Assembly: GCA_964428905.1 (NCBI GenBank)
Contig: CAYSAA010000035.1
Location: 1-64,000, forward strand
DNA from: CAYSAA01 sp964428905
GTDB lineage: Bacteria; Atribacterota; Phoenicimicrobiia; Phoenicimicrobiales; Stramentimicrobiaceae
Direction: 5' to 3'
DNA: 64,000 nt
How positions within the stretch are numbered: position 1 is the stretch's first letter; each line of letters begins with the position of its first letter. Positions 25,963 through 34,449 of the stretch are shown piece by piece. The position numbers and the translations under genes are program-made. The notes under the pieces are model-generated. The model had not been told where the DNA came from, searched no databases, and was given only the letters and a program-made list of their open reading frames with translations.

Positions 25963-27491
25963 AAAACCCTCCCGGCAACTCCAGCCATCATCATACCAAG
26001 TTCTTCCATATCAGCCGTTTGGGCATTTACTACTCCCATAATTTTTCCATCAGACATCACGGCAATCGTATCAGCCACAGCCATTAACTCATCCAGCTCT
26101 TCTGAAATTAATAAAATTGCACATCCCTTTTCTCGCTGTTCAAGAATTTTTTTTCGTACAGCCTCGATAGCACCAACATCCAATCCTCTGGAAGGATAAA
26201 CTGCTACCAGAATTCCACCACAGGCATCTATTTCTCGGGCAAGAATCGTTTTCTGAATATTGCCACCGGAAAGAAACTTAACCATCGTGGTCAGTTCAGG
26301 AGTAGAAATATTAAAAAATGTGATCATACGTTTCGCGAAGCTGAGTATGAGATCAAGGCGCAGTACCCCTCTTTTACTGAGTGGTTCATTCCGATACTTT
26401 TTCATGGCAAGATTATTAGATACACTCATATCTCCAACAATTCCCACAGTATTACGATCTGCGGGAATATAACTGATACCAGCTTGAATCATCTGTATTG
26501 GCTGCTTGTTGGTCATATCTTTACCGTCAATTTTTATAATTCCGGAACCTATCCGGGACAATCCTGTTAATACTTCAGCCAATTCCTGTTGCCCATTGCC
26601 AGCAACTCCTGCTATACCAAGAATTTCACCGCCTCTAATCTTAAGGGAAATGTCTTTTAGCAATTTTCTTCCTGTTTCATCTTCTGAATGGACATGATCC
26701 AACTTAATCCTGATCTTCCCCGGAAAAAAGGGCTTTTTTTCAATGCGGAATAATACCTCACGCCCCACCATTAGTTTGGCCAGATCGCGCTGGGTTATTT
26801 CTTTCGTATTGCAAACTGCTACTGTTCTACCTTTCCTTAATACCTGCACTCGATGGGAAAATTGAATAACCTCATCCAATTTATGGGTTATAAAGATTGC
26901 CGACTTTCCTTCATGTAACATGGTATTCATGATTCTATTAAGGTCACGAGCCTCTTCGGGAGTCAACACTGAAGTTGGCTCATCCAGGATGAGAACAGTA
27001 GCCCCCCGATAAACGAGTTTCAATATTTCCACACGTTGCTGCTCTCCAACACCCATATTTTGAATGTATGTATCAGGATTAACTTTTATATTGTATCGTT
27101 CTGACAATTCCCTAATCTTTTTTCTTACCTCTCCCATGGAGGGTATAAACGGAATATCTTTGAGCCCAAGAATAATATTTTCCGCCACGGTCATATTTCC
27201 AACCAGCATAAACTCCTGGTGTATCATACCGATACCATGAAGTATGGAATCCTGTGGATTGCATATTTCAACTCGACTTCCCCGAATAAAAATTTCCCCT
27301 GCATCAGGATAATATAACCCCGCCAACACATTCATAAGGGAACTCTTGCCGGCGCCATTTTCTCCGAGCAAAGCAAGTACTTCGCTAGGATAAAGCTCTA
27401 ACTCAATAGAATCATTAGCAACAACCCCGGGGAAACGTTTGGTAATGCCTATCATTCGGAGTATTGGTGCTTCAAGTTTTTTTTGATTCAT
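25959..27491 (-). CDS. BMP-type ABC transporter ATP-binding protein (second system)
   Basis: A 510-residue tandem ATPase, the same length as its counterpart in the first system. Domain 1 has GENGAGKSSLMNVLAG, the Q-loop segment GMIHQEFMLVG, and LILDEPTSVLTPEEA. Domain 2 has the modified P-loop GVAGNGQQELAEVL, signature FLSGGNIQKTILARE, and VAVYPSRGLDVGA. The asymmetric pair is normal in this family. The gene begins 88 bases after the binding-protein stop. It energises uptake by the second BMP importer. Confidence 0.92.
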   Translation of the reverse strand: MNQKKLEAPILRMIGITKRFPGVVANDSIELELYPSEVLALLGENGAGKSSLMNVLAGLYYPDAGEIFIRGSRVEICNPQDSILHGIGMIHQEFMLVGNMTVAENIILGLKDIPFIPSMGEVRKKIRELSERYNIKVNPDTYIQNMGVGEQQRVEILKLVYRGATVLILDEPTSVLTPEEARDLNRIMNTMLHEGKSAIFITHKLDEVIQFSHRVQVLRKGRTVAVCNTKEITQRDLAKLMVGREVLFRIEKKPFFPGKIRIKLDHVHSEDETGRKLLKDISLKIRGGEILGIAGVAGNGQQELAEVLTGLSRIGSGIIKIDGKDMTNKQPIQMIQAGISYIPADRNTVGIVGDMSVSNNLAMKKYRNEPLSKRGVLRLDLILSFAKRMITFFNISTPELTTMVKFLSGGNIQKTILAREIDACGGILVAVYPSRGLDVGAIEAVRKKILEQREKGCAILLISEELDELMAVADTIAVMSDGKIMGVVNAQTADMEELGMMMAGVAGRVL

Positions 27492-27579
27492 GTATTGTTT
27501 TCTCTTTCGAATATCCGGTTGGATAAAGAAGGCTCCCTGCGCTTACATGAATTACAGGGAGCGTCGGCTAGGTCATTTT

Positions 27580-28653
27580 TTATTGCACTTTTCCTACTAC
27601 ACCCTGTACAAAGAAATTAAGATTCAGTTTCTCATTATCGCTCATTACCTGTCCCTCTGGCACAACAATTTCCCCTTCTTGATTGTAGACAGGACCGGTA
27701 AATACATCCCATTCTCCGGATTCAATTATGGCCTTTTTTTCTGCTACCAAGTCACGGACATCCTGAGGAACCAGGGGACTGAAATCGGAAAGTTTAACGA
27801 CATTCTCATTCAAACCACCCCAATATTGATGGGTTTCCCAGCTTCCATGCAACATATTTTGTACAGTATCAATATAGTACACTCCCCAGTTCCATACTGG
27901 TGATACCAATACACTGTCCCCGACAAACTGTCTCATATCAGCATCATACCCTATACTGAGTTTTCCCCTTTCATCAGCTGCCTTAGGCGGTTCTGTAGTA
28001 TCTTGATGTTGGGCAAGGATATCCGCACCCTGATCAAGCAGTGCAATGGCTGCTTCCCGTTCCTTTACAGGATCATACCAGGTGTTTGTCCAGACGACAT
28101 GTACTTTTGCATCAGGATTAACCTCCTGAACACCAATGGTAAAGGCATTAATGCCCCGAATGACCTCCGGAATGGGGAAAGCCGCCACATATCCAATAAT
28201 ATTTGATTCTGTCATCTTTCCGGCAACTATTCCTGAGAGATACCGAGGTTGATATATCCGTCCAAAATAGGTAGCCATATTGTCATGGGTCTTGTAGCCA
28301 GAACAATGTTCAAAATATACGTCCGGAAAATCCTGAGCTACTTCGTGCATATAATCCATATACCCAAATGAAGTGGCAAATATGGCATTATAGCCTTGCA
28401 TGGCATATTGCCGTATAATACGAGCACTATCTGGCCCTTCCTCGACACTTTCAATAAATTTTACTTCAACTTTTTCTCCCAGAGCTTCCTCCATCTCCTT
28501 GCGTCCAAGATCATGCATATAGGTCCATCCAAGATCTCCCGGGGGACCAATATAGACAAAAGCAATCTTAAGGGGAGTTTCCTGGGCTCCAACAACCGAA
28601 ATAAAGCTACATATCATAATCAACAGCATAAGAATCAATCCAGTTTTTTTCAT
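27580..28653 (-). CDS. BMP family periplasmic substrate-binding protein (second system)
   Basis: The best start is ATG at 28653 (MKKTGLILMLL), nine bases after GGAGG; an in-frame ATG at 28662 sits directly on the ribosome site and is unlikely. The resulting protein has 357 residues. The signal peptide ends SVVGAQETP with cleavage after VGA and no lipobox cysteine. Mature-domain motifs are KIAFVYIGPPGDLGW, YNAIFATSFGYMDYM, and LDQGADILAQHQDTTEPP. The last motif resembles the NMN1/Med-type branch of BMP proteins used for purines. It leads the operon and has a good promoter upstream. Confidence 0.9.
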   Translation of the reverse strand: MKKTGLILMLLIMICSFISVVGAQETPLKIAFVYIGPPGDLGWTYMHDLGRKEMEEALGEKVEVKFIESVEEGPDSARIIRQYAMQGYNAIFATSFGYMDYMHEVAQDFPDVYFEHCSGYKTHDNMATYFGRIYQPRYLSGIVAGKMTESNIIGYVAAFPIPEVIRGINAFTIGVQEVNPDAKVHVVWTNTWYDPVKEREAAIALLDQGADILAQHQDTTEPPKAADERGKLSIGYDADMRQFVGDSVLVSPVWNWGVYYIDTVQNMLHGSWETHQYWGGLNENVVKLSDFSPLVPQDVRDLVAEKKAIIESGEWDVFTGPVYNQEGEIVVPEGQVMSDNEKLNLNFFVQGVVGKVQ

Positions 28654-28813
28654 ACGAATCATACCTCCTTTTATAAATTATCCTGGCCTGGGGATGTGGT
28701 GATAAATTGCTACACCAGACCTTCTTTTTCAATTTTGTATACCTCGACAGAATTACAGCTAAACCAAAAGAATCATAACCTCCCTTCTGCCTCTGATTCA
28801 TTCTGTTTATTTC

Positions 28814-28842
28814 ATTTTAATTTCCCCTTTTTCCAATGTCAA
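28814..28842 (-). promoter_or_regulatory. Sigma-70-type promoter of the second BMP/xanthine dehydrogenase operon
   Basis: On the minus strand TTGACA (28837-28842) is followed after exactly 17 bases by TAAAAT (28814-28819). The expected start near 28807 leaves a leader of about 150 bases before the binding-protein start. That leader includes a short frame with its own GGGAGG (ATG at 28776). Confidence 0.72.
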
Positions 28843-28917
28843 TTACAATTATCTTGTTTGAGTCAACGATTTGGAGATGTTCCTTAAAATTTATGCCAAA
28901 AAGTAGGTAATAATTGG

Positions 28918-29002
28918 GGTTTCGGTCTTCACAGGCTGGCCTCGTTGAATTTTCCTATGACGAGGGTCACATCAGGCTTTACACTTCTTTAAGGAAACCG
29001 GT
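28918..29002 (-). other. Structured intergenic element between ade and the second BMP operon, unidentified
   Basis: The 373-base stretch from the end of ade (29027) to the binding-protein start holds no convincing gene. On the minus strand about 85 bases are enclosed by GGTTTC...GAAACC. Inside is a second perfect stem, CCTCGT near the 5' side and ACGAGG after a 14-base loop, plus two AGCCTG repeats. The element lies upstream of the BMP promoter, so it would be in the 3' region of the ade transcript, not in the BMP leader. It may be a terminator/processing element, a small RNA or the remnant of a mobile RNA element. No known riboswitch was recognised. Confidence 0.4.
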
Positions 29003-29026
29003 TCTTTGATTAGTGGTTTTTTATGG

Positions 29027-30736
29027 TTAAATAAACAAATCTACAATTTTTGCCTTATTAACATCTACCAGGCCTTTATTGGTTAATTTAATATAGGGAG
29101 CCACTTCTAAAGATAAGAAAGCAATACTCATAAAAGGATTGTCTACTGTAACTCCTAATTTTTCGGCAGTTTTAGAGACGGATTCCAATTTTTCTTTCAC
29201 CTCTAATAAAGGTCTATCCGACATCAAGCCAGCAATAGGCAAGGGAAGTGAATCTACTATTTTTTCATTTACGGATATTGCTAATCCGCCTCCCATCTTT
29301 GCAATAGCTGCCCCAACATTTAACATATCCTTATCATTAGTGCCCACAATTATGATATTGTGGGAATCATGGGCAACAGATGACCCCAATGCTCCTCTTT
29401 TCAGACCAATACCTTGGACTAAACCTCTACTCACTTTTTCAGAAGCATGATGTCTCTCTACTACAGCAATTTTTAACACATCTCGTTTGGTATCAGAAAT
29501 AACAAAACCTTCCTCGGTTTTAGGGACTTCAATAATTTCTTCCGTAATAATTTGACCTGGTGTAACCTTTATAACTCTGCATCTATTGCCTCTTACGGGA
29601 ATCTTAAAATCTTCAGGATAAAGCCACTTAATATTAATTGAACCTCTAATAGGTACCTCTAATGGTTTGGGACTTAGTGCTAACAACTCTCCGTTTTCGG
29701 CAACCAATTTTCCATTATTAAAAACTTTAAGGATATTAAAATCTTTAAAATTATCAAAAACAACCAAATTAGCCAGATAACCAGGAGCAATTGCCCCTAA
29801 ATTTCTTAGTCTAAAATATTCAGTAGTATTTATGGTGGCCATCCTTATAGCGGTAACAGGATCTATGCCCTTCTGGATAGCAGTTTTAATAATATAATTA
29901 ATATGCCCCTCTTCAATTAAATCTTTGGGGTGCCGGTCATCACAACAAAAGAAACATCTTCGGGAATTATCAGGATTTATAAGAGGCAAGAGGTCGATTA
30001 AATTTCGAGTGACTGAACCTTCTCTGAGCATAATATACATCCCTAATCTCAATTTTTCTTTAGCCTCTTCCACCGTGGTACATTCATGATCAGATCTTAT
30101 TTGAGCGGAAATATAGGCACAAAGATCCTTACCCGATAAATTAGGAGCATGTCCGTCAATACATTTTTTTGAGGACGCTACTATTTTAGCTAAAACCTCA
30201 GGAACCTGGTTTAACACTCCCGGAAAATTCATCACCTCTCCCAACCCTAAAACCCATTTTTCGTCTAACAGAGGAAATAAATCATTTACACTAAGGTTTG
30301 CACCAGAGGTTCCTAAAGATGAAGCAGGAACACAAGAAGGGAGCATCATAAAAATATTTAAAGGGTTATATTTGCTGGATTCTAACATATATCTAATACC
30401 TTCTAAGCCCAACACATTGGCAATTTCGTGAGGATCGATAATCACTGAAGTTGTCCCTCTTGGCACTACAGTCTTGGCAAATTCTGAAATTTTAACCATA
30501 GAACTTTCTAAGTGAATATGGCCATCTATAAATCCAGGAGAAAGATAGCAATTAGAGATATCTATTTCTTTATCGGCGTCATATCCTCCTCCTAATCCCA
30601 CAATCATGTCTTGATAAATTGCAACATCGGAAATATATATTTCTCCGGAAAAAACATTAATTATCTTCCCATTTTTTAATAATAGATCTGCTTTTTCCTT
30701 TCCTCGAGCAACTTTAATAATATCAGCAAGACTCAT
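29027..30736 (-). CDS. ade: Adenine deaminase
   Basis: The 569-residue protein has the Ade signature from end to end. KADLLLKNGKIINVFSGEI comes near the start. The metal site is SPGFIDGHIHLESSMV (about 67-82), followed by PRGTTSVIIDPHEIANVLG. FFCCDDRHPKDLIEEGHI (about 256-273) carries the metal aspartate region. The C-terminal half has HHASEKVSRGLVQGIGLKRG and SVAHDSHNIIIVGTN. It converts adenine to hypoxanthine, which the adjacent xanthine dehydrogenase could oxidise. It is a cytosolic Mn/Fe enzyme. Its own start has AAGGGA nine bases upstream of ATG 30736. It lies at the upstream end of the purine island and appears to be its own transcription unit. Confidence 0.95.
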   Translation of the reverse strand: MSLADIIKVARGKEKADLLLKNGKIINVFSGEIYISDVAIYQDMIVGLGGGYDADKEIDISNCYLSPGFIDGHIHLESSMVKISEFAKTVVPRGTTSVIIDPHEIANVLGLEGIRYMLESSKYNPLNIFMMLPSCVPASSLGTSGANLSVNDLFPLLDEKWVLGLGEVMNFPGVLNQVPEVLAKIVASSKKCIDGHAPNLSGKDLCAYISAQIRSDHECTTVEEAKEKLRLGMYIMLREGSVTRNLIDLLPLINPDNSRRCFFCCDDRHPKDLIEEGHINYIIKTAIQKGIDPVTAIRMATINTTEYFRLRNLGAIAPGYLANLVVFDNFKDFNILKVFNNGKLVAENGELLALSPKPLEVPIRGSINIKWLYPEDFKIPVRGNRCRVIKVTPGQIITEEIIEVPKTEEGFVISDTKRDVLKIAVVERHHASEKVSRGLVQGIGLKRGALGSSVAHDSHNIIIVGTNDKDMLNVGAAIAKMGGGLAISVNEKIVDSLPLPIAGLMSDRPLLEVKEKLESVSKTAEKLGVTVDNPFMSIAFLSLEVAPYIKLTNKGLVDVNKAKIVDLFI

Positions 30737-31163
30737 ACTATTTATTCCCTTCTTTAGTATAGAGTATATGGTATGTCGTACTCGTTAGAGAACTAAAAAA
30801 TGATTTACCCCAATGAAAACTGCTCTCATCTATCGGAATGTGTCAATCTCTTTGTTAAGCCAAAATTTTAAGACTTTGCAATAGAGTATTTCTTTTGTTC
30901 TTTTTTACTGTATTTTAGCATGGATTCTGTTATTAATAAATAGTCAGGTTATTATTTACATAACCCCTTTCTCTTAAGACAAGGTTCAACAAATAGAGGG
31001 AGTCAAGACCAGGAAGGAAATGGTAGTCAGGTAATTTTAAGGAAAAATAGGGATTGAATCGATGGTGTAAAATTTTATAATAACTTGACCGCTGAGGTTA
31101 AATATATTATAAATGACCTGTAACATCTATTGATATTTATATACTAAATACAGGTGGAAAAAG
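30737..31163. other. 427-bp divergent intergenic region between ade and rqcH
   Basis: There is no gene or RNA family seen here. It must hold the ade promoter (minus strand) and does hold a good rqcH promoter (plus strand, listed separately). A purine riboswitch was looked for upstream of ade and its conserved loop motifs were not found. For the ade side, TTGACA (minus strand, near 30839) lacks a matching -10, and TTGCAA with an 18-base spacer to TAACAA is only weak. Confidence 0.5.
31085..31113 (+). promoter_or_regulatory. Promoter of rqcH
   Basis: TTGACC (31085-31090), a 17-base spacer, then TATAAA (31108-31113). The expected transcription start near 31120 leaves about 45 bases before the rqcH ATG. 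Confidence 0.7.
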
Positions 31164-32963
31164 ATGAAACTTGACAGTATTGTCCTATCCTCGGTAACCC
31201 ATGAAATTAAAGAACAAATGATCCCGGCAAAAATCATTGACCTTTATCAGCTTAGCAAGTATGAAATATTGCTGGTTATGATGAGCAATTACTCCACCGG
31301 AAAATTGTTTTTTTCCGTACGACCAGATAGGATGGCATTTTTTCTAAGTAAATCACCTCTTCCTTCAGAAAATTTTAATTCTCTTTTCTTTAATCAACTG
31401 AAAAACTGGGTTCAGGGTGGAACGTTGTTAGATATTGAACATTTTCAATTCGACCGTATTATCAAACTCTTCATTCAGCCTTACCATAAATTTGGACCGG
31501 CAAAACATTATCAGATGGTGATTGAATTTATGGGTAAACATAGCAATGTTATCCTGATAGATGAAAACAATCATATCAAAGCCGCATTAAAACAGGTTGG
31601 CTCGGAGGTCAACCGCTATCGGGAAGTAAAGGCAGGTATTTGCTATGTTCATCCACCCAAAAAGGACAAAGTAAATCCTCTAACAGTCAGCCGGCAGGAA
31701 TTTTTAAATTTGATAATCCAAAGCAGTCATTCAGATAATGTAGGATATTTATGGCAATTCTTCCAATTGCATTTTAACGGATTTGGTGTCAAAAGTTCCA
31801 AAGAAATTGTTTCCTCTATGAATTTCCCTGTGCAGCAAAGGCTTAATCAAATTCCTGAACCAGAGTTGCCTGACCTGTGGAAGCCATTTTCAGGGCTCAG
31901 ACAAAAAATTCTCAATAATGAATTCTCTCCGGTAGTGTTAATCGATAAAGATACCGATAAGATTATCGACTATTTCTTACTCTGCCCGGTAAGTCAAGAG
32001 AATACCATGAACGTTCCCTTTAAAGATACTTCATCCTGTCTGGAATTTGTCTTTATCCGCTTAAGAGAAGAAGAAGAAAAACAGGATTTATATCACAACA
32101 TTCATAAAGTTTTAAAAAAGAATATTGAAAAATTGGAAGAGAAAAAAAGCTTTTTGAATGGCAGGAAAAAAGAAATAGAAGCATGTGAAGAATATAAAAA
32201 GAAAGGCGAATTGATAAAGGCAAATCTGTGGAATATCAAACCCGGAACAAATGAAATAACCATGATTGATTATAGTGATTCACGTCAACCTCAAATAACT
32301 GTCCATTTAAACCCTGATTTGACACCCCTGCAAAATGCAAAATATTATTTTAAAAAATATAAAAAATTATCACAAAACCAGGATGAAATCGAAATACAAA
32401 CCAATGAAAATCAAAAAATTTTACATCAGTTACAGGAAATACATAAGAAATTAGCTGAGAGCAGTAATTCCTTAGAAGACTTATCCAAACTATATAACAA
32501 ATTATTTAAGCTAAAATATATCAAAAAAGAAAAGCAAACCCCACCAAAGCGAAAAACAGAGCAAACCCCTGCCATAAGCAAATTTCTCTCCCCGGACGGA
32601 TGGACAATCCTGGTCGGGAAGAACAACAGGCAGAATGAATATATTTTAAGGTATCTGTCTTCGGGAAACGATTTCTGGTTACATAACCTGAGCAGACCGG
32701 GAAGCCATGTCATCATCAAAAATCATAAGAATCTGGAAAGCCCTCCCCATTCTACACTGCTCTTTGCAGCAAGGCTGGCCGGTTATTACAGTAAAACCAA
32801 AGACAAAGAAAATGCACCTATTATCCATACCCTGAGAAAATATGTGAGAAAACCAAAAGATGCCAAAATGGGCAAAGTAATCTATTCTAATGAAAAAACT
32901 CTATTTGTTTTGATTAACCATAATGAAATCAAAAAAGAAATTCAGCGCCTGTTAAGCACTTAA
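31164..32963 (+). CDS. rqcH: RqcH/NFACT family ribosome-quality-control protein
   Basis: This is the only plus-strand protein gene in the window. The 599 residues show the NFACT order: an N-terminal NFACT-N domain (about 1-200; YRPEVKAG-type segment here NRYREVKAGICYVHPP), a helix-hairpin-helix-like middle, a charged coiled coil (about 300-470), and a C-terminal NFACT-R/DUF814 domain (about 485-590) with DGWTILVGKNNRQNE, DFWLHNLSRPGSHVII and KYVRKPKDAKMGKV. RqcH binds stalled 60S-like large ribosomal subunits and recruits alanyl-tRNA for C-terminal tailing. Older annotations call it fibronectin-binding protein. Its 3' end overlaps that of rluD by four bases, tail to tail, with no terminator seen between them. 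Confidence 0.93.
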   Translation: MKLDSIVLSSVTHEIKEQMIPAKIIDLYQLSKYEILLVMMSNYSTGKLFFSVRPDRMAFFLSKSPLPSENFNSLFFNQLKNWVQGGTLLDIEHFQFDRIIKLFIQPYHKFGPAKHYQMVIEFMGKHSNVILIDENNHIKAALKQVGSEVNRYREVKAGICYVHPPKKDKVNPLTVSRQEFLNLIIQSSHSDNVGYLWQFFQLHFNGFGVKSSKEIVSSMNFPVQQRLNQIPEPELPDLWKPFSGLRQKILNNEFSPVVLIDKDTDKIIDYFLLCPVSQENTMNVPFKDTSSCLEFVFIRLREEEEKQDLYHNIHKVLKKNIEKLEEKKSFLNGRKKEIEACEEYKKKGELIKANLWNIKPGTNEITMIDYSDSRQPQITVHLNPDLTPLQNAKYYFKKYKKLSQNQDEIEIQTNENQKILHQLQEIHKKLAESSNSLEDLSKLYNKLFKLKYIKKEKQTPPKRKTEQTPAISKFLSPDGWTILVGKNNRQNEYILRYLSSGNDFWLHNLSRPGSHVIIKNHKNLESPPHSTLLFAARLAGYYSKTKDKENAPIIHTLRKYVRKPKDAKMGKVIYSNEKTLFVLINHNEIKKEIQRLLST

Positions 32964-33928
32964 AAGAGGGAAGGAGCTTGGAGTGCTGATAATTGTTGCA
33001 TTATATCATCAGGTAGGGGTGAGGTAAAACTCATCACCTGGTGATTAACAGGATGGGTAAACTGTAAATATTGGGAATGCAAGGCCTGTCTTGTTATGAA
33101 AATCAACGGGGTTTTGCCCTTGCGTGGCCCATATACCTTGTCTCCTACCACGGGATGACCAATAAACTTTAAATGCACCCTGATTTGATGAGTACGACCG
33201 GTATACAATCTGAGTAATAACAGGGTAAATGATTCAAAATTTCTGATGATTTCAAAGTAAGTCTTCGCCTCCCGACTGGCAATATCAGAAACAGCCATCT
33301 TATTTCCGTGTTTTTGATCTCTTCCAATGGGTGCTTCAATAAATCCCGCCCGGTCTTTCACCACACCATGAACCAGTGCCATATATTTTTTAACGATTTT
33401 CCTTTCCTTGATCTGTTTGGTTAAAATACGATGGGCTTGTTCAGATTTGGCGACCATCATCAATCCGGAAGTTTCTTTATCCAGGCGGTGAACAATCCCG
33501 GGACGATTTACACCATTAATGCCCGGTAACTTTCCCTGACAATGAAAGAGGATTGCATTGACCAGGGTACCAGTCCTGACTTTACTGGTAGGATGAACAA
33601 TCATACCGGCACTTTTATTAATCACCATCATATGCTCATCTTCATGGTAAATATCAAGGGGAATATTTTCGGGCTGTAAAGGCAGATCTATCTGGTCAGG
33701 AATATCAATGGATATTTTTTCTCCCGCCTTTAAAAGATAACTGGGTTTTACCTTCTTTCCGTTCACCAGAATATTACCCCAGGTAACCAGTTCCTTGATT
33801 CTGCTTCTGGATAAGTTCGTAACCTGATCCCGGGATAGAAAAGCATCTATCCTGACATTATCCTTTTCTAAATATTGAACTTCTTCAGGTAATTTTCTGG
33901 AATCCAAACGGTTTGTCTTCCCTTTCAT
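32960..33928 (-). CDS. rluD: RluA/RluD family 23S rRNA pseudouridine synthase
   Basis: The 322-residue protein has an N-terminal S4 RNA-binding domain (about 25-90; LSRSRIKELVTWGNILVNGK). The catalytic domain carries GIVHRLDKETSGLMMVAK (about 147-164), whose aspartate is the catalytic residue, and LYTGRTHQIRVHLKFIGHP. It corresponds to B. subtilis YlyB in the lspA-ylyB pair. No clear ribosome site precedes the ATG at 33928, and coupling to lspA, which ends 23 bases upstream, is possible. The fine specificity (RluD sites or others) is not proven by sequence. Confidence 0.9.
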   Translation of the reverse strand: MKGKTNRLDSRKLPEEVQYLEKDNVRIDAFLSRDQVTNLSRSRIKELVTWGNILVNGKKVKPSYLLKAGEKISIDIPDQIDLPLQPENIPLDIYHEDEHMMVINKSAGMIVHPTSKVRTGTLVNAILFHCQGKLPGINGVNRPGIVHRLDKETSGLMMVAKSEQAHRILTKQIKERKIVKKYMALVHGVVKDRAGFIEAPIGRDQKHGNKMAVSDIASREAKTYFEIIRNFESFTLLLLRLYTGRTHQIRVHLKFIGHPVVGDKVYGPRKGKTPLIFITRQALHSQYLQFTHPVNHQVMSFTSPLPDDIMQQLSALQAPSLF

Positions 33929-33951
33929 AAATAGTTTATATAATTATCTTC

Positions 33952-34419
33952 TTAATCTTCCTGCTGATTACCCTGCACTTCATCTTCTTTATGAATTAAG
34001 AAATGGATAATGAGCAGGAAAAGACCAATGTTGAGTGCGGAATCGGCAACATTGAAAATCGGCCATATTCGAAAATCCAAAAAATCAATAACACTGCCAA
34101 CCCGCAAACGGTCTATCATATTCCCTAAAGATCCACCTAAAATAAAAATCAGGGAAAAGAAGACAAGTTTGTTTTTCTGGGCAATTTTTTTACGCAATAA
34201 AAATACAATTATTAGAATCACCAGTAAGGCAATAATAACAAATGCCGTATTGGGAAATTTTAAAAGACCAAAGGCAGAGTTGGGATTTTGAATATAAGTT
34301 ATATGGAATATTCCCCTGATTACAGGGATAGATTCCATCAATTCCATATTAATTTGAACCCATATCTTAGTGATTTGGTCCAGCAAGGTAACCAAAAAAA
34401 CACCTATTACAAAATACAT
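33952..34419 (-). CDS. lspA: Lipoprotein signal peptidase (signal peptidase II)
   Basis: The 155-residue protein has four membrane segments. The aspartyl-protease motifs GNMIDRLRVGSVIDFLDF (about 110-127) and FNVADSALNIG (about 132-142) contain both catalytic aspartates. The short N-terminal segment includes DQITKIWV. The tail after the last membrane segment is acidic (HKEDEVQGNQQED). It removes signal peptides from diacylglyceryl-modified prolipoproteins in the cytoplasmic membrane. GGAG lies upstream of ATG 34419. It follows ileS by 30 bases in the conserved ileS-lspA-rluD order. Confidence 0.95.
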   Translation of the reverse strand: MYFVIGVFLVTLLDQITKIWVQINMELMESIPVIRGIFHITYIQNPNSAFGLLKFPNTAFVIIALLVILIIVFLLRKKIAQKNKLVFFSLIFILGGSLGNMIDRLRVGSVIDFLDFRIWPIFNVADSALNIGLFLLIIHFLIHKEDEVQGNQQED

Positions 34420-34449
34420 TAAATCTCCACCATAGTAAATTTTACGAGA

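Noticed and set aside
28607..28801. A 64-codon frame overlapping the start of the second BMP binding-protein gene
   Set aside because: It lies in another frame over the promoter leader and the signal-peptide codons; no homology or ribosome site.
30737..31163. A purine riboswitch upstream of adenine deaminase
   Set aside because: The conserved loop and junction sequences of the purine aptamer were not found on the minus strand.
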